A DNA stretch of 64,000 nt, taken from Skeletonema tropicum. Taxonomy: Eukaryota > Bacillariophyta > Thalassiosirophyceae > Thalassiosirales > Thalassiosiraceae. Position numbers and translations under genes: made by a program. The notes under the pieces are model-generated. The model was not told where the DNA came from and ran no database searches. It was given only the letters and a program-made list of their open reading frames with translations. Location: contig CM074131.1 of assembly GCA_037178625.1 (NCBI GenBank), positions 4,092,001-4,156,000 of the forward strand, in the 5' to 3' direction. This document shows, one piece after another, positions 56,651 through 64,000 of this stretch (its first letter is position 1; each line of letters begins with the position of its first letter).

Positions 56651-59600
56651 ATGAAGTCCAAAGCTACAGCCCTTCTCATCCTCCTCTCCATCCTTCACAA
56701 CAGCAATGCAGCAGAGTATCACGTCTGCGGAACCTCCTACATGGACGCTGAAGCCAACTGTCGCACCAATCCCAAATGTTTTAATAGAGAAATCGCTGTT
56801 GGGACATCGCCGAACGATTGTCCGGATGATTTGCCCACATGCTTTACGATTATTTCGACTGAGGCACTTTGTGTCGGAGCGGATATTCAGACTAATGGTG
56901 ATAGTAATGAAGGGGAGACAATAATTCCGGACATTAGTGATCCGATGCTAATTGAACCAATAGCAGATGTTACAGGTGACGAAGAAAATAACAATAACGA
57001 TGACGGGATGACTCAATACGCCGCCACATTAGCGAACAACCTCCTTTTAACTATTGAAATGAACGGCAACTTCAACCATGACATCGATTGTGCTGCCCAC
57101 AAAGCTGACTGGTCCCTCTGCTACAAGCAAACATTCACCTTCCGATACACCGGCAGACAGGATTACACGAATACTAATTTTCGAATATACTTTTCAAGTA
57201 TCCATCGTCTCCTGAGCGTCGATCATCCAGATTTTGAGCACGGGCATGTTGTTGGTGACTTGACGTATATTCAACCTACTGCGTCATTCAAAGGATTTTC
57301 ATTTAAAGCTGGGTCAGAGGTGGATTTACCGGTCGTGTTTGAATATTGGAGTGTGCAGCACACTGATAAGATGCCACGATTCTTTGTAGTGGATCTGAGA
57401 GACAATTCGTCTGCGGTTATTCCCAATACTAATACAGAGAAATTGCAGGATTTTGTGATTCCGTACACGAGCTCGATGAAGACGGAGGGAGATAACAACG
57501 TGCCCATGACTGCAGAGAATCGGCACACGAGAAATGAAAAGTTGATGGAGGGAGCGGACACGGATACAAGCAATCGGATTATCCCCACTCCCTTTCGTGT
57601 TGAGGTGGGAGATGCTGCTCAAACATTTGATGTATTTGGAGTGTTATTGATTAATGCCAATTTGCTTGGAAGGCTACAGTCTGGTGCCGAAGAGTTGATC
57701 AGCAAAATCACTATGAAACCTACATCTACCAATGAGTACAATGTCGAGTTAGCGATCGGTACTCTCCCTCAAGATATTACCGGCCCTGAATCTTACCAGA
57801 TGGAGATCAAAGCCGGAGGTACTACCATTACCGCTTCTCACGCCGAGGGTCTGTTTTATGGTGTCATGTCCTTCATTGGCTTACTAGACATATCACATGG
57901 TAGGGAGGGAATGCCTGTCAAAGAGATGACAATTCATGACAAGCCTCGCTTCGATTACCGTGGTCATCAGATCGATAGTGCCAGAAACTTCCGCACCAAG
58001 GAGTCGGTAATGCAGACCATCGACGCCATGGCACTCTACAAGCTCAACAACTTGCACTTTGGCCTATCCAACGATGAAGGATGGCGTCTGGAGATTCCTG
58101 GAATGGAGGAGCTGACTACTGTGGGATCCAGACGATGCTTCGATCAATCTGAGGAGAGTTGCATTCTGACCCAGCTTGGTAGCGGTCCTGATGCTAGGGA
58201 AGAGCCTCAATTCTACAGCGTTGCCGACTATGTGGAGATCTTGAAGTATGCAGATGCTCGGAATGTGAAGGTTGCTCCTGAGTTCAACATGCCTGGACAT
58301 GCTCGAGCAGCTGTTGTCTCAATGGAGGCTCGAGCGAAGAAGGGGGATGACTCGTATCGATTGATGGATCCTGAGGATGAGACGGAACTTCTTACAGTAC
58401 AGTTCTACGATCGCTCGTCCATCATCAATCCTTGCCTTGACTCATCGGTGATGTTTGTGGAGAAGCTAGTGGACGAAGTTGTGAAGATGTATGGGGAAGC
58501 ACAACTGAGTTTGGATATGTGGCAGTTCGGAGGAGATGAAGCGAAGAATATTCTGCTTGGTGGTGGATACTCTGCATATGATCTTCCCAAGGAGGCTCCC
58601 TTCTCCAAGTCACCTGCTTGCATCAAGAAGATGCAAGAGGATCCGACCATCAACGTCGACACCGATGCAGCCAACTACTGGGCTCTGAAAGTGAACCAGA
58701 TTTTGAAGCAGAAAGGAATTCGAGAGATGCTGGCATGGGAAGATGGACTGAATGGCATGACGAAGGAGGAGTTTGAGATTGATGAGGTGTCTGTGAACTT
58801 TTGGTCGACACTGTTCTGGGGAGGCACTGATGGCTTGGTCCAGACATCAAAGACAGGCTTTGGTATCATTATGGCCAACCCAGACTATTTGTACTTTGAC
58901 TTTCCGTATGAGGTGCATCCCGAGGAGCGGGGATACTACTGGGCTGCACGAGAGAACAGCGTTGCGAAGGTGTTTTCCTTTGCACCGGAGAACTTGCCCC
59001 AGAATGCTGAGACATCATTAGATCGTGATGGCAATTCCATGGACGTGACAACGCCAGATTCGTCCGCACCTGTTATCAAAGGAATGCAGGGTCAGACGTG
59101 GTCAGAAACAGTAAGGACCGAGACCCAACACCAAGAGATGACCTTCCCTCGTGTATTGGCAGTTGCAGAGCGTGCATGGCATCGAGGAAGCTGGGAGCTT
59201 GATTGGACACCAAATCAGAACTATCAAGGGACTACCAACCATGTCCCCAAGGATCAACTTGCAGCTGACTTCAAGGGCTTCAATACTGTGCTTGGATGTA
59301 GGGAGGTGCGTAAGGTCTCTGAGCGACTGGGTATCTCATACCGTGTGCCTCCACCCGGTGCGATTGTCGAAGGTGGCATATTGATTGCCAATACCGAGCT
59401 TCCTTGTACAAGAATTCAATACAGCCTTGATAGAGGTGTGAACTGGTCCGAGTATTCTACTTCAGTACAGATTGGCGAGGGCAAGAATGTTTCATTGAAG
59501 AGTGTGAGCACGGATGGTGGTTTGGAATCTCGTGTTGTGACAATTGACCAGTCGGAGTGTTTGGGCTGTCAGGGAGTATGTGAAAGCGATCCATTGAAGC

Positions 59601-61684
59601 CCTTCAACTCGCCTCAAATATGCAGTAGCGAAGATGATTCCTCCGCGATAACGGTGGATGTGTCATCAACAACTGACTTTGCCACGCCCCTTGCCAACAA
59701 TCTCCTTCTTTCCATCCAAATGAATGCCAACTTCAACCATGACATCGATTGTGCTGCCCACAAAGCCGACTGGTCCCTCTGCTACAAGCAAACATTCACC
59801 TTCCGCTACACCGGCACAGAAGACTACCTTGATTCCAACTTCCGTATTTACTTCTCGAGTATCCATCGTGTATTAGATGTGGATTCTCCTGCTTTTGAAT
59901 ACGGGCATGTTGTTGGTGACTTGACGTATATTCAACCTACTGCGTCGTTCCAAGGATTTGGGGCTGGGTCAGAGATAGCTTTACCTGTCGTGTTTGAATA
60001 TTGGAGTGTGCAGCACACTGATAAGATGCCACGATTCTTCGTGGTTGACACGAGAGATGATTCGACGGCAGTCATTCCCAACACTGACACGGAGGATTTG
60101 CAGGATTTTGTGATTCCGTATACGAGCTCGATGAAGACGGAGGGAGATAACAACGTGCCCATGACTGCAGAGAATCGGCACACGAGAAATGAAAAGTTGA
60201 TGGAGGGAGCGGACACGGATACAAGCAATCGGATTATCCCCACTCCCTTTCGTGTTGAGGTGGGAGATGCTGCTCAAACATTTGATGTATTTGGAGTGTC
60301 ATTGATTAATGCCAATTTGCTTGGAAGGCTACAGTCTGGTGCCGAAGAGTTGATCAGCAAAATCACTATGAAACCTACATCTACCAATGAGTACAATGTC
60401 GAGTTAGCGATCGGTACTCTCCCTCAAGATATTACCGGCCCTGAATCTTACCAGATGGAGATCAAAGCCGGAGGTACTACCATTACCGCTTCTCACGCCG
60501 AGGGTCTGTTTTATGGTGTCATGTCCTTCATTGGCTTACTAGACATATCACATGGTAGGGAGGGAATGCCTGTCAAAGAGATGACAATTCATGACAAGCC
60601 TCGCTTCGATTACCGTGGTCATCAGATCGATAGTGCCAGAAACTTCCGCACCAAGGAGTCGGTAATGCAGACCATCGACGCCATGGCACTCTACAAGCTC
60701 AACAACTTGCACTTTGGCCTATCCAACGATGAAGGATGGCGTCTGGAGATTCCTGGAATGGAGGAGCTGACTACTGTGGGATCCAGACGATGCTTCGATC
60801 AATCTGAGGAGAGTTGCATTCTGACCCAGCTTGGTAGCGGTCCTGATGCTAGGGAAGAGCCTCAATTCTACAGCGTTGCCGACTATGTGGAGATCTTGAA
60901 GTATGCAGATGCTCGGAATGTGAAGGTTGCTCCTGAGTTCAACATGCCTGGACATGCTCGAGCGGCTGTTGTCTCAATGGAGGCTCGAGCGAAGAAGGGG
61001 GATGACTCGTATCGATTGATGGATCCTGAGGATGAGACGGAACTTCTTACAGTACAGTTCTACGATCGCTCGTCCATCATCAATCCTTGCCTTGACTCAT
61101 CGGTGATGTTTGTGGAGAAGCTAGTGGACGAAGTTGTGAAGATGTATGGGGAAGCACAACTGAGTTTGGATATGTGGCAGTTCGGAGGAGATGAAGCGAA
61201 GAATATTCTGCTTGGTGGTGGATACTCTGCATATGATCTTCCCAAGGAGGCTCCCTTCTCCAAGTCACCTGCTTGCATCAAGAAGATGCAAGAGGATCCG
61301 ACCATCAACGTCGACACCGATGCAGCCAACTACTGGGCTCTGAAAGTGAACCAGATTTTGAAGCAGAAAGGAATTCGAGAGATGCTGGCATGGGAAGATG
61401 GACTGAATGGCATGACGAAGGAGGAGTTTGAGATTGATGAGGTGTCTGTGAACTTTTGGTCGACACTGTTCTGGGGAGGCACTGATGGCTTGGTCCAGAC
61501 ATCAAAGACAGGCTTTGGTATCATTATGGCCAACCCAGACTATTTGTACTTTGACTTTCCGTATGAGGTGCATCCCGAGGAGCGGGGATACTACTGGGCT
61601 GCACGAGAGAATAGCGTTGCGAAGGTGTTTTCCTTTGCACCGGAGAACTTGCCCCAGAATGCTGAGACATCAGTTAGATCGTGA
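56651..61684 (+). CDS. Secreted modular beta-N-acetylhexosaminidase (GH20), modules 1 and 2
   Basis: Hydrolyses terminal GlcNAc from chitin oligomers or glycans, likely outside the cell. Residues 1-20 form a signal peptide (LLILLSILHNSNA|AE). A Cys-rich module follows (CGTSYMDAEANC ... CFTI), a diatom-type carbohydrate-binding-like domain. Module 1: CHB_HEX-like (~127-265), GH20b (~311-430), GH20 barrel (~434-880; FDYRGHQIDSARNF, catalytic pair in WQFGGDEAKN, D629/E630), and CHB_HEX_C-like (~896-965; VPPPGAIVEGG), ending SECLGCQGVCESD. Module 2 starts near 1012 and repeats this with D1514/E1515. One extra base at about 61673 (CATCAGTTAG against CATCATTAG in module 1) shifts the frame and ends the protein at VRS, inside the second barrel. 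The frame then continues open to the window end. It is a single exon. The start follows from the leader and matches the pseudogene at 41182. Confidence 0.93.
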   Translation: MKSKATALLILLSILHNSNAAEYHVCGTSYMDAEANCRTNPKCFNREIAVGTSPNDCPDDLPTCFTIISTEALCVGADIQTNGDSNEGETIIPDISDPMLIEPIADVTGDEENNNNDDGMTQYAATLANNLLLTIEMNGNFNHDIDCAAHKADWSLCYKQTFTFRYTGRQDYTNTNFRIYFSSIHRLLSVDHPDFEHGHVVGDLTYIQPTASFKGFSFKAGSEVDLPVVFEYWSVQHTDKMPRFFVVDLRDNSSAVIPNTNTEKLQDFVIPYTSSMKTEGDNNVPMTAENRHTRNEKLMEGADTDTSNRIIPTPFRVEVGDAAQTFDVFGVLLINANLLGRLQSGAEELISKITMKPTSTNEYNVELAIGTLPQDITGPESYQMEIKAGGTTITASHAEGLFYGVMSFIGLLDISHGREGMPVKEMTIHDKPRFDYRGHQIDSARNFRTKESVMQTIDAMALYKLNNLHFGLSNDEGWRLEIPGMEELTTVGSRRCFDQSEESCILTQLGSGPDAREEPQFYSVADYVEILKYADARNVKVAPEFNMPGHARAAVVSMEARAKKGDDSYRLMDPEDETELLTVQFYDRSSIINPCLDSSVMFVEKLVDEVVKMYGEAQLSLDMWQFGGDEAKNILLGGGYSAYDLPKEAPFSKSPACIKKMQEDPTINVDTDAANYWALKVNQILKQKGIREMLAWEDGLNGMTKEEFEIDEVSVNFWSTLFWGGTDGLVQTSKTGFGIIMANPDYLYFDFPYEVHPEERGYYWAARENSVAKVFSFAPENLPQNAETSLDRDGNSMDVTTPDSSAPVIKGMQGQTWSETVRTETQHQEMTFPRVLAVAERAWHRGSWELDWTPNQNYQGTTNHVPKDQLAADFKGFNTVLGCREVRKVSERLGISYRVPPPGAIVEGGILIANTELPCTRIQYSLDRGVNWSEYSTSVQIGEGKNVSLKSVSTDGGLESRVVTIDQSECLGCQGVCESDPLKPFNSPQICSSEDDSSAITVDVSSTTDFATPLANNLLLSIQMNANFNHDIDCAAHKADWSLCYKQTFTFRYTGTEDYLDSNFRIYFSSIHRVLDVDSPAFEYGHVVGDLTYIQPTASFQGFGAGSEIALPVVFEYWSVQHTDKMPRFFVVDTRDDSTAVIPNTDTEDLQDFVIPYTSSMKTEGDNNVPMTAENRHTRNEKLMEGADTDTSNRIIPTPFRVEVGDAAQTFDVFGVSLINANLLGRLQSGAEELISKITMKPTSTNEYNVELAIGTLPQDITGPESYQMEIKAGGTTITASHAEGLFYGVMSFIGLLDISHGREGMPVKEMTIHDKPRFDYRGHQIDSARNFRTKESVMQTIDAMALYKLNNLHFGLSNDEGWRLEIPGMEELTTVGSRRCFDQSEESCILTQLGSGPDAREEPQFYSVADYVEILKYADARNVKVAPEFNMPGHARAAVVSMEARAKKGDDSYRLMDPEDETELLTVQFYDRSSIINPCLDSSVMFVEKLVDEVVKMYGEAQLSLDMWQFGGDEAKNILLGGGYSAYDLPKEAPFSKSPACIKKMQEDPTINVDTDAANYWALKVNQILKQKGIREMLAWEDGLNGMTKEEFEIDEVSVNFWSTLFWGGTDGLVQTSKTGFGIIMANPDYLYFDFPYEVHPEERGYYWAARENSVAKVFSFAPENLPQNAETSVRS

Positions 61685-62301
61685 TGGCAATTCCATGGAC
61701 GTGACAACGCCAGATTCGTCCGCACCTGTTATCAAAGGAATGCAGGGTCAGACGTGGTCAGAAACAGTAAGGACCGAGACCCAACACCAAGAGATGACCT
61801 TCCCTCGTGTATTGGCAGTTGCAGAGCGTGCATGGCATCGAGGAAGCTGGGAGCTTGATTGGACACCAAATCAGAACTATCAAGGGACTACCAACCATGT
61901 CCCCAAGGATCAACTTGCAGCTGACTTCAAGGGCTTCAATACTGTGCTTGGATGTAGGGAGGTGCGTAAGGTCTCTGAGCGACTGGGTATCTCATACCGT
62001 GTGCCTCCACCCGGTGCGATTGTCGAAGGCGGCATATTGATTGCCAATACCGAGCTTCCTTGTACAAGAATGCAATACAGCCTTGATAGAGGTGTGAACT
62101 GGTCCGAGTATTCTACTTCAGTACAGATTGGCGAGGGCAAGAATGTTTCATTGAAGAGTGTGAGCGCGGATGGTGGTTTGGAATCTCGTGTTGTGACAAT
62201 TGACCAGTCGGAGTGTTTGGGCTGTCAGGGAGTATGTGAAAGCGATCCATTGAAGCCCTTCAACTCGCCTCAAATCTGCAGTAGCGAAGATGATTCCTCC
62301 G
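57450..62301 (+). repeat. 2.2-kb near-identical tandem duplication within the GH20 gene
   Basis: 57450-59645 and 60105-62301 align at a constant 2655-bp offset (2656 after the extra base). By eye I count roughly eight substitutions plus one insertion, while the CHB_HEX-like region just upstream (57030-57450 against 59685-60105) is clearly more diverged. The contrast points to recent homogenisation of the catalytic part. 41421-42090 carries a third near-identical copy of the 3' portion. Confidence 0.92.
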
Positions 62302-64000
62302 AGATCACATTTCCTATACTTGCAATCAATGATCCTACATCTTCTCCTTCGTCGTCAAAATTACCAATACCCGAGGAGAATCGATGCACCTTCTGTGAAT
62401 TCGGCATTCCGGATCTTTTGGTCGTGCCTCCCGGAACAGGAGCACAAACATGCGGAGATGTGAAAGAATATTCAGTCAATTATGTCAATGGTGAAGAATT
62501 GTGTGACATAATTCAATCTGTTGAAATCTCTTGCTGTTCTTCTGAGCCTGCTGATCCTTGTATTTTTTGCGAAGGAGGTATCTCTGACTTGACTTTAATC
62601 GTTCCTAATACAGGAGGACAAACTTGCGGAGAGGTGCGTCAATTGGCAGCTCTTCACATCAACGGAGACCCATTATGCAACACCGTTCAATCTGAACAAA
62701 GCACATGTTGTCCTTCTCTTTCTGGGTCTGTTGATCCCTGCACCTTTTGCGGGGGAGGCATCCCTGACCTCACTCTTGTGGTTCCTGGAGCAGGAGGACT
62801 AACCTGTGGAGAAGTGCGTCAATTGGCAGCTGGCCACATGAATGGCGACGAATTATGCAACAACATTCAATCAGTTGAAGAAGCCTGTTGTCCTGAACCT
62901 ACTGGTTCGTGCACTTTTTGCAGTGGAGGTATTACCGACCTCACTGTCGTGGTTCCTGAAGCGGGAGGACGATCCTGCGGCGAAATAAAGCAGTCAGCTG
63001 CTTATCAAATGACTGGTGGTGACTCATGCAACGTCATTCAATCTGTTGAACGCAGTTGCTGTCCAAATCTTGCGTCCAATCTTGCAGATCATCTCTCCCT
63101 AAGGATTCAAATGACCTCAAACTTCGATCATGTTGTTGACTGCGCATCCCACAACGCTGATTGGGGATTGTGTTATTTTCAACATTTCATATTTGAGTAT
63201 TCAGGAAACGAAGCATACATCGACAACAACTTCGCCATTTACTTTTCGAGTATCCATCGTCTCCTAAGCGTCGATCATCCAGATTTTGAATACGGACACG
63301 TTGTGGGAGATCTTACATACATTAAACCTACTGCATCATTCCAAGGATTTGATGCAAACTCGGTGATAACATTACCGGTCGTGTTTGAACATTGGAGTGT
63401 GCAGCACACTGATAAAATGCCACGATTCTTCGTGGTTGACACGAGAGATGAATCGACGGCAGTCATTCCCAACACTGACACGGAGGATTTGCAGGATTTT
63501 GTAATTCCGTATACGAGCTCGATGAAGACGGAGGGAGATAACAACGTGCCCATGACTGCAGAGAATCGATACATGAGGAATGAAGACTTGATGGGAGGCG
63601 TAGGCACTGACACGAGTACAAGGATCATTCCCACTCCCTATCGGATGGATATTATTGAGTCTTCCAAAACATTCAGTGTCGATGGTGTGAATTTGGTGAA
63701 CGCAGATCTACTTGGAAGGCTACAGTCTGGTGCCGAAGAGTTGATCAGCAAAATCACTATGAAACCGACTTCTGATAGGGATCATGTATTAATTTTGACG
63801 ATTGGCACACTCCCTCAAGATATTTCCGGCCCTGAATCTTACCACATGAAGATTACCGCTGAAGGTACTACCATTACCGCTTCACAGGAACAAGGCCTCT
63901 TTTATGGTGTCATGTCCTTCTTAGGCCTGCTTGATACCTCCAGTAGCAGGGGTACCATGCCTGTCAAAGAGATGACAATTCATGACAAGCCTCGCTTTGA
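61681..64000 (+). CDS. Continuation of the GH20 gene: end of module 2, four Cys repeats, start of module 3 (partial)
   Basis: In the frame after the one-base break, the sequence is open to the last base of the window. It encodes the rest of GH20 module 2 (WSETVRTETQHQEM, AERAWHRGSW) and its CHB_HEX_C-like domain, then a Ser/Pro linker and four 51-residue Cys-rich repeats (62385-63062). From about 63075 a third module follows: CHB_HEX-like (IQMTSNFDHVVDC), GH20b (RIIPTPYRMDI ... QGLFYGVMSFLGLL) and the start of the barrel (IHDKPRF). Module 3 is more diverged than 1 and 2, but short stretches (for example 63500-63570) are identical to them, suggesting gene conversion. The catalytic residues of module 3 lie beyond the window. 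Confidence 0.88.
62385..63062 (+). repeat. Four 153-bp Cys-rich coding repeats
   Basis: Repeats at 62385-62537, 62559-62711, 62739-62891 and 62910-63062 are each exactly 51 codons: C-x2-C-x2-G-(I)-x-D-L ... TCG-x-(V/I) ... C-x2-(I/V)QS ... CC. They are separated by 6-9-residue Asp/Pro/Ser linkers. Six cysteines per unit suggest three disulfides and a small rigid extracellular fold. Similar CxxC...TCG...CC modules occur in many diatom secreted proteins (family knowledge, from memory); their ligand is not known to me. Confidence 0.9.

Noticed and set aside
57271..61533. Several 60-100-codon minus-strand ORFs across the GH20 modules
   Set aside because: They are antisense shadows that recur in both modules because the coding strand is duplicated.

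Overview
The window looks like nuclear DNA of a centric diatom, most likely a chitin-making Thalassiosirales species (inference). The signs are short GT(A/G)AGT...AG introns of about 75-140 bp, a plastid-targeting leader with an ASAF-like site, an HMG-box-like protein of a type expanded in diatoms, diatom-style Gypsy, Copia and tyrosine-recombinase retroelements, and a large secreted GH20 beta-N-acetylhexosaminidase locus. Nothing suggests operons or bacterial signals.

Layout. 0-2.5 kb: gene-poor, with a long imperfect palindrome of about 880 bp. 2.5-5.1 kb: a three-repeat MYB factor (+). 5.4-9.9 kb and 15.3-19.5 kb: two divergent paralogues (-) of a large AAA/STAND ATPase with a degenerate kinase-like segment near the N-terminus and helical repeats. 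A broken DDE-type transposase (10.2-12.3 kb) and about 3 kb of gene-free DNA lie between them. 22.6-26.0 kb: a cyclic-nucleotide-dependent protein kinase (+). 26.4-27.3 kb: an HMG-box-like protein (-). 27.8-31.5 kb: an inverted-repeat element with a Cys-rich ORF, a short MITE and an RNase H-bearing retroelement remnant. 33.9-39.4 kb: a young Ty3/Gypsy element with near-identical LTRs, an intact pol and an in-frame TGA between gag and pol. 39.7-40.6 kb: a plastid DUF1995 protein (-). 41.2-42.3 kb: a GH20 pseudogene without its catalytic domain. 42.7-44.0 kb: an adenosine/N6-methyl-AMP deaminase-like enzyme (-). 44.3-45.4 kb: an unknown ORF (-). 46-55 kb: a graveyard of elements (hAT, MITE-like inverted repeats, a DIRS/Ngaro-like element, a Copia tail). 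56.7-64 kb: a modular GH20 locus with three enzyme modules; a 4 x 51-residue cysteine-rich block separates modules 2 and 3, and the third module runs off the window.

The most notable signals are: (i) the GH20 array, whose first two modules are almost identical over 2.2 kb, with a one-base frame break in module 2 and a deleted relative 15 kb upstream; (ii) a five-copy hairpin repeat near 33.3 kb whose stems show compensatory base changes; (iii) the gag-TGA-pol arrangement; (iv) several inverted-repeat elements that match no family I recognise. Many host genes here (MYB, kinase, one ATPase, GH20) carry one-base frame breaks, several at homopolymers, so assembly indels are a serious alternative to real gene decay.
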